This document shows, piece by piece, positions 10,559 through 19,817 of a stretch of 64,000 bases of DNA. This DNA is from Sphingobacteriia bacterium. Its GTDB lineage: Bacteria; Bacteroidota; Bacteroidia; Chitinophagales; Chitinophagaceae. The DNA lies in assembly GCA_015999745.1 (NCBI GenBank), contig JAECQP010000006.1:30846-94845 (forward strand), in the 5' to 3' direction. Within the stretch, counting starts at the first letter, position 1, and every line of letters begins with the position of its first letter. The position numbers and the translations under genes were made by a program. Under the pieces are notes generated by a model. It saw only the letters and a program-made list of their open reading frames with translations, was not told the origin of the DNA and made no database searches.

Positions 10559-11005
10559 TTATTCCTTTGCATCATTGATTTCCACCCAGTATCCGTCGGG
10601 GTCCTGCAGCCAGATCTGCTTCACGCCATCCACCCGTAGGGTAACGCCAAAAGGATTCCCTAACCAGTCTTCCCAATGGATTTTGTGTCTTTTCAGCGTC
10701 TCGAGCTGCCGGTCTACAGAAGCAACCGTAAAACAAAGATGACTTCCCTTGTAATAAGTTTTTACCTGTTTGGCCCCCTCTATGATATGCAAAGCAGTTT
10801 TGGGACCAATGGAGTACCAGGTGTGGATTCCATCATGGAAGGGCTCGGGGATGGTATCTAACCCAATAATATCCATGTAAAAGAAATTGGATTTCTTCAT
10901 ATCCACTACGGAAAGGGCTATATGATTGATGGATGCCCGGGGGGCTTTTTGGGCTTTTGCAGCAAACCCGAACAGCAGGCAAAAGAAAAATATTGGTAGT
11001 CTCAT
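10559..11005 (-). CDS. VOC/glyoxalase-fold protein with signal peptide
   Basis: MRLPIFFFCLLFGFAAKAQ signal; INHIALSVVDMKKSNFFYMDIIGLD...IWLQDPDGYWVEIND. Confidence 0.8.
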   Translation of the reverse strand: MRLPIFFFCLLFGFAAKAQKAPRASINHIALSVVDMKKSNFFYMDIIGLDTIPEPFHDGIHTWYSIGPKTALHIIEGAKQVKTYYKGSHLCFTVASVDRQLETLKRHKIHWEDWLGNPFGVTLRVDGVKQIWLQDPDGYWVEINDAKE

Positions 11006-11070
11006 AAAGATTAGTTGACGTTGAAGTTACCAAATCTATTATTTTTGCGCCAATCGGATAAAAACCGGTC

Positions 11071-11142
11071 GGTCCCGTAGTTCAATGGATAGAATAGAAG
11101 TTTCCTAAACTTTAGATCCAAGTTCGATTCTTGGCGGGACCA
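11071..11142 (+). tRNA. tRNA-Arg (anticodon CCT)
   Basis: Acceptor GGTCCCG/CGGGACC; anticodon stem GAAGT/ACTTT (one G-T pair) with loop TTCCTAA; T-arm CCAAGTTCGATTCTTGG; discriminator A. Confidence 0.92.
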
Positions 11143-11147
11143 CAAAC

Positions 11148-11175
11148 CCTCGCAGCGACAGCTGCGGGGATTTTT
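11148..11175 (+). terminator. Intrinsic terminator downstream of tRNA-Arg
   Basis: CCTCGCAGC-GACA-GCTGCGGGG stem-loop (one T-G pair) followed by ATTTTT. Confidence 0.7.
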
Positions 11176-11316
11176 AGATTGCGAACGTTACGAGTTTACT
11201 CGTATAAGTGAGCAGGCTAAAAACCAGCAGGGCAACCGAAGGTTGGCATGCGAAGGGTTTGAGTAAGTTCAATGCGGCAGAAGACAGCCAAGCGCAGCGA
11301 AGGCTGGCAGTCCTGA

Positions 11317-12021
11317 TCAAAAAAAAGTATTGTCTTTTTTAAACCCACCGCCGATCGGTATTTTTTCGCCTTTAATTTCTACATACTCTTTATTATAGGC
11401 ATCAATTTTATCTACAGCAACTATAAAGGATCGATGAATGCGCCTGAATTTTTCCGCAGGAAGTATTTTCTCCAGTTCACCGGTACTGATCTTGGAAACA
11501 TACATTGTTTTCTCTGTAAATACCTTAACGTATTCCCTGCTACTTTCAATATAGTCAATCTCGTCAAATAATATTTTCACTTTCCTGCGGTCAATAGTTA
11601 AAAAAAGGTACCTCTCCGGTATTACCGGCCGGTTAGCCATAACATAGCTTGCATTTACCTGCTTAACAGCTTTGTTTACTGCTGCCAGGAAACGGTTGAA
11701 TGAAAAGGGTTTGAGCAGGTAGTCGGTGACACTTAATTCAAAACCATCAAGAGCATATTGGTGATACGCAGTAGTTACAATAACTACAGGCATCTTAGTA
11801 AGTGTTCTTAAAAAATCGAGCCCTTTCAATTCTGGCAGGTGAATATCTAAAAAAATCAGGTCGGTTTCTTCCTGCTGCAGTTGCCTTCCGGCGCTGATGG
11901 CCTCCCGGAATTCTCCCTGCAGTTCAAGATAGGGTATGCGGCTGATATAATTCTTCAATATGCCGCTGGCCAGCGGCTCATCCTCAACGATGATACATTT
12001 ATACCTTTGCATAACTGTCAA
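11317..12021 (-). CDS. LytTR-family response regulator
   Basis: CIIVEDEPLASGIL...LIFLDIHLPELKGLDFL receiver; C-terminal LytTR DNA-binding domain (YIESSREYVKVFTEKTMYVSK...RIHRSFIVAVDKID). Confidence 0.93.
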   Translation of the reverse strand: MTVMQRYKCIIVEDEPLASGILKNYISRIPYLELQGEFREAISAGRQLQQEETDLIFLDIHLPELKGLDFLRTLTKMPVVIVTTAYHQYALDGFELSVTDYLLKPFSFNRFLAAVNKAVKQVNASYVMANRPVIPERYLFLTIDRRKVKILFDEIDYIESSREYVKVFTEKTMYVSKISTGELEKILPAEKFRRIHRSFIVAVDKIDAYNKEYVEIKGEKIPIGGGFKKDNTFF

Positions 12022-13054
12022 GATTAATAGATAAGTTTAAGCGGAAACAGGCAACATCGTTCTCAATTTCAAGCTTATAATTTGTAAACAAAAGATCCAT
12101 CTGTCTCCTCAGATTTCCCAGCCCGATATGCTCCTTAACCTGACCTCCATTCACGTTGCTGTTTTTTGAATTCTCCACAACAAAAAATAAATGCTTCTCC
12201 CTGACAGATAAGTTAATAAAGATGAAGGGCTTATTAATCGTATCGGATACGCCATGTTTAAAAGCGTTCTCCACCAGGGGAATCAGCAGTAAAGGGGGAA
12301 CCAACTGGTTGTAGTCATCAATATCTTCTGAAATCTGAATAACCAGGGAATCGTCATAACGCATTTTCTCCAATTCAATATATTCTTTAATTACCCTGAT
12401 TTCTTTTTCGATGGAAACCAATGCCGATTCTGATTCATACAGCATATAACGAAGGATTTCGGATAAACGAAGGATCGCTCCGGCCGTAAGCGGCGACTTT
12501 TCTTCCGCCAATGCATAAAGATTATTGAGCGTGTTAAAGAGAAAATGCGGATTGGTCTGGGATTTTAAATAATTCAGTTCAGCCGTCTTCTTTTCCAGCT
12601 TAAGCCGGTTATTCCTGTTATTCAGATAAACAATATGCAGTAATAATTTAATGGTAGTGAAGTAAGCAATTCCATACAACTGGTAAATGATACCCCTGAC
12701 CAGGTATCCGCGGGTCATCATTTCTTTTTCAACCGGGGGGTAATTCCCTGTACGCATCCCCAGTTTTATCCATTGCGGGTATCCCACCACCAGGAATGCA
12801 GATACAATCAATGCTGCCAGAATACTCCAGATAACTTTATTTTTCCTTCTGTTGATGAATTTCAAAAAAACATGAAACAGCAGCAAAGTGACAAATAAAA
12901 CATAACTGTTTTGCCAGCAGGTGTATTTATAAGCCATCAGGAATTCCGGAACACTGTAATTCACCGAAATAAACAAGGCTGCTGCCCAGAGCAGGAAATA
13001 GGATGTGCCAATTAAAAGACTGACTACAAACTCGTTTTTAATTAAACCTTTCAT
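11999..13054 (-). CDS. LytS-type sensor histidine kinase
   Basis: N-terminal TM helices; LKSQTNPHFLFNTLNNLYALAEEKS motif; PPLLLIPLVENAFKHGV; overlaps the regulator gene. Confidence 0.93.
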   Translation of the reverse strand: MKGLIKNEFVVSLLIGTSYFLLWAAALFISVNYSVPEFLMAYKYTCWQNSYVLFVTLLLFHVFLKFINRRKNKVIWSILAALIVSAFLVVGYPQWIKLGMRTGNYPPVEKEMMTRGYLVRGIIYQLYGIAYFTTIKLLLHIVYLNNRNNRLKLEKKTAELNYLKSQTNPHFLFNTLNNLYALAEEKSPLTAGAILRLSEILRYMLYESESALVSIEKEIRVIKEYIELEKMRYDDSLVIQISEDIDDYNQLVPPLLLIPLVENAFKHGVSDTINKPFIFINLSVREKHLFFVVENSKNSNVNGGQVKEHIGLGNLRRQMDLLFTNYKLEIENDVACFRLNLSINLDSYAKV

Positions 13055-13252
13055 GCTTAAAAATTGCCGCCGGTAAATTAATGGATTTTCGGACGAACAC
13101 TGAAAAATTGTCTATTATCAGGTGATCAGGTCTATGAAAAGGGGTTTTAGATCTACCAATTTACCCGACCACCATTTACACCATAAAAAGCAGGGAGGCT
13201 TTCCGGGGAAGTTAAAGCAACTTTCGCCCAAAATCAGGCAAATAAAAAAAAT

Positions 13253-14068
13253 ATGATAAAGAAAACAATCTTCGCAGTTTTTGTTTTACTGCTAAATTCG
13301 GCATTACTTACCGGTCAGAAAAATGACACCATTCGCATATCGGCCAAAGACATTAATACCGGCTTTTTACGGGAAGGCACCCACCGCTATATTGTTTATT
13401 TTAAAATGAAAAAGGATTCTATCCGAACGCTGACCCAATTTTGGACAAGAACTATCAGGCGTACAGAATACAACAAAACACCCGCCATTCAAATCACCCA
13501 GGAATGGGAAGATAAGGATAGCATAGTGCATATTGTGAAGTCATACTCCGATGCAAAAACAATGCAACCCCTCTACCACAATACCTGGTGGAAAATCCCT
13601 GTATCAAGAAATTCACCAACCAAAACCACTACTTCCACAATTGTTGATGTTTTAAACAAAACCGTACAATACAATGGCGTGTTCCTGGGTGAAGCTGACA
13701 CTACAAGACGAACAAAGAAAATATGGGACTCTTATAAAACATCCATTGATAAATATTTTTTAAACTGGCACCTGGATTTGGAAACATTTCCTTTATTGCC
13801 CTATAGAAATGGTGTTACATTCATTATTCCATTTTATGACCCCGGCACTGCTTCCGACTTTCAAACAGTAGCATATACCGTAAAAGGTGAGGCAGAATTA
13901 GAGGGATATGATCAGCAGAAGATCAAATGCTGGATACTGGTTCATGAATCCACCGGTAATAAAGAAACATTCTGGATCAGCAAAAAGACAAGAGAGGTCC
14001 TCAAATTAGAACAGGAATTGGGCCCCGACAGACGTAGATACAAAATAAAATTCGGGTTTAGTAATTAA
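13253..14068 (+). CDS. Secreted hypothetical protein
   Basis: 271 aa, signal peptide, conserved-looking C-terminus (CWILVHESTGNKETFWISKKTREVLKLEQELG); no overlapping better ORF. Confidence 0.6.
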   Translation: MIKKTIFAVFVLLLNSALLTGQKNDTIRISAKDINTGFLREGTHRYIVYFKMKKDSIRTLTQFWTRTIRRTEYNKTPAIQITQEWEDKDSIVHIVKSYSDAKTMQPLYHNTWWKIPVSRNSPTKTTTSTIVDVLNKTVQYNGVFLGEADTTRRTKKIWDSYKTSIDKYFLNWHLDLETFPLLPYRNGVTFIIPFYDPGTASDFQTVAYTVKGEAELEGYDQQKIKCWILVHESTGNKETFWISKKTREVLKLEQELGPDRRRYKIKFGFSN

Positions 14069-14171
14069 TTCCGAACAGGACTAAATGATTATTTTTAATT
14101 GTCCGGTACCAGCTATACAGGAGACCGGTTCTTTATGGCCCATATAAAAGAAATAAACTAAACAAACCAAG

Positions 14172-14531
14172 ATGCTTACAGAAATCAACCCCAAAATGCC
14201 AATGCGTGATAAATCCGTCACAAAGAACTTTTATACCAATAAATTAGGTTTCCGGGAAATTGGGAACTTTGAAACAGATGACTATTTAATGCTTCAAAAA
14301 GACAGTATACAAATTCATTTCTTCAAATTTAAAGAACTTGACCCAACTTTAAATTACGGGCAAGTATATATCAGAACAGATGATATAGACAACTTCTTCC
14401 AGACATTGATCGGTAATAAAACGGAAATTCATCCTAACGGGTATTTAACAAATAAGCCCTGGGGGCAAAGGGAATTTTCACTACTGGACCCCGACAGTAA
14501 TTTACTGACCTTTGGACAAACAATTGATTAA
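14172..14531 (+). CDS. VOC family (bleomycin-resistance-like) protein
   Basis: KNFYTNKLGFREIGNFETDDYLMLQKDSIQIHFF...PWGQREFSLLDPDSNLLTFGQ. Confidence 0.85.
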   Translation: MLTEINPKMPMRDKSVTKNFYTNKLGFREIGNFETDDYLMLQKDSIQIHFFKFKELDPTLNYGQVYIRTDDIDNFFQTLIGNKTEIHPNGYLTNKPWGQREFSLLDPDSNLLTFGQTID

Positions 14532-14600
14532 ACAGTATCGGCAATACGGGTTGCGCGGTGGCAACTACGCATTTTAAAACCATATGTTCTGATAAAATCC

Positions 14601-15488
14601 TTACCCGATTTTGACCGAGGTCATTGTCAAAGATCCCCCTACCGCTTTATCGTTGAAGAAAGATACCTGATCCTGTTTACCCTTCAGACCCAATGTATAC
14701 AGCAGGGGTAAGTAATGTTCGGGGGTGGGGATTGCCAGTAACGCCTCCTTCCCCAGTTGCTGATATTGTATAAGCTGATCGTGGCTTCCCGCTGAAATCA
14801 ACTCTTTGAACCGTCTGTTCATTTGCAATGCCCAATCATATCCATATTCCGGATCATTCAGCCTGTTCCATGCAACCATGCGCAGGTTGTGTACCATATT
14901 ACCACTGCCGATAATCAATACGCCTTTCTTACGAAGCGCATAGATTTCCTTAGCCAGGTCATAGTGATATTGTGCATCTTTGGTGTAATCTATACTCAAC
15001 TGCAAAACAGGAATGGTTGCCTCAGGATACATATGTCGTACTACGGTCCAGGTGCCATGATCCAATCCCCAGTCGTGAGACAATGCTACATTGGCTGTAT
15101 GAATCATCGAAGCGGTTTCTTTTGCAAGAGCGGGATTTCCCGGAGCAGGATACTGCACCTCAAAGAGTTTATCGGGGAAGCCGCCAAAATCGTGTATGGT
15201 TGGGGGAAAGTCCATGGAGGTAATCTGAGTTCCTTTGGTAAACCAGTGTGCGGATACAACCAGCACGGCCTTGGGCAGTGGGATTTCTTTGGCCATCTCC
15301 GCCCATCTTCTGCTGAAGTCATTGTCCTCAATGCCGTTCATGGGAGACCCATGGCCTATAAACAATACCGGCATCAAACCTTCCCCCGGTTCCAGGCTGT
15401 CGGTAAATTTTTTAAAACTGCTTAATGTATGTATACCTGTCATAATCGTTGCTCCCGTAATTAGTTGAATAAATGTTTTCCGCTGCAT
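14601..15488 (-). CDS. 4,5-DOPA-extradiol-dioxygenase-like (YgiD/LigB family) protein
   Basis: MPVLFIGHGSPMNGIEDNDFSRRWAEM; VVSAHWFTKGTQITSM; LDHGTWTVVRHMYP; GSGNMVHNLR. Confidence 0.9.
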   Translation of the reverse strand: MQRKTFIQLITGATIMTGIHTLSSFKKFTDSLEPGEGLMPVLFIGHGSPMNGIEDNDFSRRWAEMAKEIPLPKAVLVVSAHWFTKGTQITSMDFPPTIHDFGGFPDKLFEVQYPAPGNPALAKETASMIHTANVALSHDWGLDHGTWTVVRHMYPEATIPVLQLSIDYTKDAQYHYDLAKEIYALRKKGVLIIGSGNMVHNLRMVAWNRLNDPEYGYDWALQMNRRFKELISAGSHDQLIQYQQLGKEALLAIPTPEHYLPLLYTLGLKGKQDQVSFFNDKAVGGSLTMTSVKIG

Positions 15489-15562
15489 TAATGGGCTATT
15501 GCTGAATATGCAAAGTTACGCAATATGGGCCGGGGGCGCATTGCGTGAAAACAAGAAAAATC

Positions 15563-15578
15563 ATTGATTTAAATCAAT
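15563..15578. promoter_or_regulatory. Candidate CRP/FNR-type operator
   Basis: Perfect 16-bp palindrome ATTGATTTAAATCAAT containing TTGAT-N4-ATCAA, upstream of the 15488 start. Confidence 0.5.
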
Positions 15579-15678
15579 TTTCAGGGTTTCCTGCCGTGCC
15601 CGCTGCGTAATCAGGAGGAGCGCTGAAACTTCGATTGCATCACTAGGGTATATTGCGGGTTCCCTTGTCATAACAAAA

Positions 15679-15700
15679 GACCCCCTTTAATAAGGGGGCC
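15679..15700 (-). terminator. Intrinsic terminator of the redox gene cluster
   Basis: Minus strand CCCCCTT-ATTA-AAGGGGG followed by TCTTTTGTT, just after the stop at 15763. Confidence 0.7.
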
Positions 15701-15762
15701 GGTGTTTTCAAGATGGGTTGGCATTCGTTAAAAACAGGGAATTCATAAGGTCTTACCCGAGC

Positions 15763-16164
15763 TTATTTAAGGGTTCTCATATAATTGATGATAGACCAAA
15801 TTTCATCAGCATCAGGGATTTTTTTCTTGAAAGAAGGCATATCTTTTCTTCCTTCTACAGTTTTATAAAACAGCGCACCGTCTGTTTGAGACTGGAGTGC
15901 AGAAGTGGTGAAATCGCCGCATTCTGTATCCAGTTGAGCAGCTTTGGGGCCATCTCCTTTTCCTTTGGTACCATGGCAGGATTTACAATGCTGGTTATAA
16001 AGTGTTTTACCTTCTGCCAGTGATGCTGCATTACCTTTTAAAGGATTTACCTTGTTTTTCTGCGCATCCGGAACAGGCCATGGTTTTGCCTGGTTAAGAG
16101 AAGTAAAAGCAAATGAGGTTACTACAAAAAGTGCTGCACCCAGCATCATTAGATTCATTTTCAT
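15763..16164 (-). CDS. Monoheme cytochrome c
   Basis: Signal peptide; TLYNQHCKSCHGTKGKGDGPKA; IWSIINYMRTLK. Confidence 0.9.
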   Translation of the reverse strand: MKMNLMMLGAALFVVTSFAFTSLNQAKPWPVPDAQKNKVNPLKGNAASLAEGKTLYNQHCKSCHGTKGKGDGPKAAQLDTECGDFTTSALQSQTDGALFYKTVEGRKDMPSFKKKIPDADEIWSIINYMRTLK

Positions 16165-16201
16165 TGTCTGAATTTTTTAATTATTGAATTGGTTTTATAA
16201 G

Positions 16202-17185
16202 TTACGAAATTTCCGGGGTATTATGCGGCTCCTCTTTCCTGAGCCTGATCAGTTCATAAATAATGACGATATAGTGCCCCCAAACGATAGTTACCAATAT
16301 AGAGAATGTAATCACCATCCAAAGTGGCGGGCGGGTACTCCATAAAGCTCTTGGGGCAATTATATTGGCGTCCGATACAGTAGTTCCCCAGGGTTGTTCA
16401 ACAGCAGCTTCCAGATTACCGTACAACTCATTTTCATCCAGGCGTGCAATCAATGTAATATTATGTTTGGCATCCCCTGGTAAATGTGCAGGAACCTCTA
16501 TTGACGCTTCACCCGCTGCGTCAGTGGTACCTTCCCCTATTTTCAACGGGAAGAAACTACGTTTCACAAATAAACCCAATGCGGCTTCCGGTATGGGCGT
16601 TTCAAGTCCTGTACTGATATCTACCAACCGGGCCTGAATGGTGTAAACCGAATCGACAACAACAGGATTGACTGTCAGCAATGCCCTCTTTACCGCTACC
16701 TCTGCATCGGCAGGTTCCATTTGCTTATTGCCGGCATAAATTGCTTTCAGCAAAACTTTCCCTTCGGCATCTGCAACCAGGGGATCTCCTTTTACATTGA
16801 TCACCGCCCTGCCATTTCTGTCGGTAATGGCATGTCCGAGGTTCATTTCACCTGCAGGAGTTACATGTACTATGTTTACTTTGAGCAATGGCAGTTTATA
16901 AAATACGCCTTTCACTTTGGCCTGCATCTTTACCTTGCAATCAATGGTACGGTCTGCTTTCTGAACAGGAATCAGTTCCAGGGAAGGGGCGATCAGCTCG
17001 GATGTAGCTGCGGCAACCATTTCAGTTGCTGCAGGGGAAGTACTGTCTGCCTGTGCCTGTACACCTGTTGCAAAAAGCAATACCAGGGGAACAACCAGGC
17101 TGTACGTTAGCAGGTTACCGGCTTTTACCTTATTCAAAGTATATGTTAGAATATTTTTCATAAACAATATTTTTTCCGGGAGCAT
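16202..17185 (-). CDS. Exported protein with Ig-like repeats and C-terminal TM anchor
   Basis: N-terminal signal, repeated beta-rich segments, C-terminal PPLWMVITFSILVTIVWGHYIVIIYELIRLRKEE; start codon beside the NrfD gene stop. Confidence 0.7.
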   Translation of the reverse strand: MLPEKILFMKNILTYTLNKVKAGNLLTYSLVVPLVLLFATGVQAQADSTSPAATEMVAAATSELIAPSLELIPVQKADRTIDCKVKMQAKVKGVFYKLPLLKVNIVHVTPAGEMNLGHAITDRNGRAVINVKGDPLVADAEGKVLLKAIYAGNKQMEPADAEVAVKRALLTVNPVVVDSVYTIQARLVDISTGLETPIPEAALGLFVKRSFFPLKIGEGTTDAAGEASIEVPAHLPGDAKHNITLIARLDENELYGNLEAAVEQPWGTTVSDANIIAPRALWSTRPPLWMVITFSILVTIVWGHYIVIIYELIRLRKEEPHNTPEIS

Positions 17186-18525
17186 TAATTTTCTTTTACG
17201 GACGCTGTGGTACCAGCGGCTGTTTTTTCCTTATCACCGAATTCTGATATCGGAATAATGGTAACAAACTTTGATAACAGGGTGAATAGTAAAAAGAAAG
17301 TGGCTATACCGGCAAATGTCAGCGCCCACTCAACCCAGGTTGCAGAGTACTTTATATACTCCGGTCTTGTATCCTGCATTGGAAGCAGTGTTGATTCCAG
17401 TGTGGGGACAATAATCAGGTATCGTTTCACCCAAAGTGCAATAACCATGAAGAAAGAGGCAATCGTGATTAGGCCCGGCTTCCTGGTAAACGGTATGGCT
17501 ACAACCAAAATCGGCAGCAGTATACCCGCGATGTTTGTAAACAGGAACCATCCGCCATAATATTCCAGGGTAAATAATTTCTCAATCACTTCATTATCCC
17601 ATTTTGCGGAACCAAACCAGGCAGTCAGGTATTCTGAAAAAGTAAAATACCCGTATGCAGCTCCCAGTACCATCATAATATACCCCAGGTATACAAAATG
17701 CTGATCTGTGAGCAGGCTGTTGAGTTTATACATTTTCCGGTACACCCACATGGCCATGATCAATACTCCGGTACCGGAGTAAATAGCTGCGAGCACAAAG
17801 TAAGGGCCGAAGATTGAACTGTGCCATCCCGGCCGCAGTGTCATACCGAAAATCCAGGAAAGAACAGAGTGTACAATGATGGCGAGTGGAATAATCATAA
17901 TGGCCATCAGATCGGTAGAGATTTTGATATGTCTTTTCTGACTGGGTGTTCCCCTGTAACCGATAGCCAGTATGCTATATAATTTTTGTTTCCATTTGGG
18001 AATATTCAGTTTGGCATCCCTGTATATGGCGAAGTCCTTAATTAAAGCCAGGTAGAGAAATATTACACTACCGGTGAAATAAGTGGTGATCGCCAATACA
18101 TCCCAGGTAATAGGCGATTGAAGTCTTGGATAAAGGAAAAGGTGATGCAGCCGGTCCAGCCTTCCCACACACAACAGGATAAACACAGGTCCGATCATTG
18201 TGGCTATAACTGTAATTATTTCTGCAATACGGATAATCGGTTTTCTCCATTCAACATGAAGTATATGGAGCAGGCCGGAGATTACTGCGCCTGCATAACT
18301 GATACCGATAAAGAAAATAAAGTTGGCAATATATAATCCCCACACCACATTATCCCTCATCCCTGTAACAATATGCCCGTCGGCTACCTGCAGGTATAAA
18401 GCATATCCACCTACAAGAATCCACAGGAGAAAGAAAATAGTCCATCCCCAGGTTTTCTTTCCGTAGGTTTCAATAACCGGTTTCTGTTTTTCAAAAATGT
18501 CTTTTTGATATTGATTGAGTTCCAT
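17185..18525 (-). CDS. NrfD/ActC-type polytopic membrane quinone-interacting subunit
   Basis: 446 aa, about 10 TM; TGMRDNVVWGLYIANFIFFIGISYAGAVISGLLHI; clustered with ferredoxin subunit. Confidence 0.88.
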   Translation of the reverse strand: MELNQYQKDIFEKQKPVIETYGKKTWGWTIFFLLWILVGGYALYLQVADGHIVTGMRDNVVWGLYIANFIFFIGISYAGAVISGLLHILHVEWRKPIIRIAEIITVIATMIGPVFILLCVGRLDRLHHLFLYPRLQSPITWDVLAITTYFTGSVIFLYLALIKDFAIYRDAKLNIPKWKQKLYSILAIGYRGTPSQKRHIKISTDLMAIMIIPLAIIVHSVLSWIFGMTLRPGWHSSIFGPYFVLAAIYSGTGVLIMAMWVYRKMYKLNSLLTDQHFVYLGYIMMVLGAAYGYFTFSEYLTAWFGSAKWDNEVIEKLFTLEYYGGWFLFTNIAGILLPILVVAIPFTRKPGLITIASFFMVIALWVKRYLIIVPTLESTLLPMQDTRPEYIKYSATWVEWALTFAGIATFFLLFTLLSKFVTIIPISEFGDKEKTAAGTTASVKEN

Positions 18526-18569
18526 AATAATTGATGTTCGTTGTTTAAACTAAACCCGGCAACAGCTGT

Positions 18570-19541
18570 TTATTCAGCGCCGCCTTCCATTACATCCCTG
18601 AACCTCGCTTTGAGCTGATCGGGGAGATTTTCATATCCCCTCTCAACCGGAAACTGACGATCTTTAGGAGGCAGGTAATAAACACGTGGCTTGGTACCCA
18701 GTTCTTCCTGGAACCGATAGGCAGCCCTGTCTTTGATCAGCTGGGTAAAGCTTACCGTTTCATCACCATTAGACACGGTATCTTCATTTTCATCGCCAAA
18801 ATAAAACACACCATTAGGGCAGGCTTCCACACATGGGGGGAGTAATCCTTCCCTGGATCTGTCGGGACAGAAATCGCATTTTTCTACGGTGCCTACCCGC
18901 GCAGGAATTCCTGTTTCCGGAGAGTACTGCTGATTAGCGATGGCCTCGGGCATAACCGGATCTGTCCAGTTGAATACCCTGGTAGAATAAGGGCAGGCAG
19001 CCATGCAGAACTTACAACCGATGCAGCGTTCGTTATCGATTAAAACCAGTCCATCCTGTCTTTTAAAGGTTGCGTCTACAGGGCAAACTTTAACACAGGG
19101 CGGATTATCACAATGGAAACATTGTTTAGGGAACCAGTAAGGGGCGGCCTTATCGCTGTCTTTCATCAGTTTCACGGTAAGCCACTCTGTTTCCTGAGGT
19201 CTGTAATGCCATTTCTGACAGGCGGATACACATTTACGGGCGTTCTTACACCTGGAGAGATCCACTACCATCACAAACTTTTTACCCGCCATTCCTTCTC
19301 TGGCCTCCAGCTTAGACACGATTGCCATATGCTCCTGGTGATTCAGGTAAGCTGAATCAATCTCTACAATTTCTCCTTCCGGTGAAAGCAGTTTTACTTT
19401 CTCTCCAACCGGTTGTACGGGCTTTTTAGAAGAACAGGAACAGGCCAGGCTTCCGCAGGCTGCGGTTGCAATACCCGCAATGGCAGCCGTTTTTATGAAA
19501 TCCCGTCTGCTGTTATCATTTATTTCCTCTTGTTGTTTCAT
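18570..19541 (-). CDS. Tat-exported 4Fe-4S ferredoxin subunit (DmsB/HybA-like)
   Basis: RRDFIKTAAIAGIATAACGSLAC; CKNARKCVSACQKWH; CFHCDNPPCVKVCPVDA; CIGCKFCMAACPYSTRVFNW; CDFCPDRSREGLLPPCVEACP. Confidence 0.93.
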   Translation of the reverse strand: MKQQEEINDNSRRDFIKTAAIAGIATAACGSLACSCSSKKPVQPVGEKVKLLSPEGEIVEIDSAYLNHQEHMAIVSKLEAREGMAGKKFVMVVDLSRCKNARKCVSACQKWHYRPQETEWLTVKLMKDSDKAAPYWFPKQCFHCDNPPCVKVCPVDATFKRQDGLVLIDNERCIGCKFCMAACPYSTRVFNWTDPVMPEAIANQQYSPETGIPARVGTVEKCDFCPDRSREGLLPPCVEACPNGVFYFGDENEDTVSNGDETVSFTQLIKDRAAYRFQEELGTKPRVYYLPPKDRQFPVERGYENLPDQLKARFRDVMEGGAE

Positions 19542-19559
19542 ATGCAGATTTGAATAGGA

Positions 19560-19805
19560 TCAACGATTGTTTTCTTTGGAAGGATTATTCATCCACTGAT
19601 AGATCTCCTGATTGCTGGATTTTATCTTCTTTGAAGCAGCCTCCAGAATCGATTTCTCAACTTCAACCAGCCTGCCATCTGCTGTCAGCATCTTTACCAT
19701 CTCGGGATTCTCCTTACCATCAGTTGAAATGTTGGCACCTTTTCCGGGCACCAATAAAGACAGGAAGCCCCTGCGGCTCCTGTCTTTCTGGTTATTATTT
19801 TCCAT
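19560..19805 (-). CDS. Small protein resembling the N-terminal segment of the adjacent ferredoxin subunit
   Basis: 81 aa; RRGFLSLLVPGKG and VKMLTADGRLVEVEKSILEAA versus RRDFIKTA and VKLLSPEGEIVEIDSAYLNHQ in the neighbour; tight spacing on both sides. Confidence 0.65.
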   Translation of the reverse strand: MENNNQKDRSRRGFLSLLVPGKGANISTDGKENPEMVKMLTADGRLVEVEKSILEAASKKIKSSNQEIYQWMNNPSKENNR

Positions 19806-19817
19806 GAGAATATTATT

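Noticed and set aside
14823-15425. 200-aa plus-strand ORF
   Set aside because: Antisense shadow of the dioxygenase gene, no motifs.
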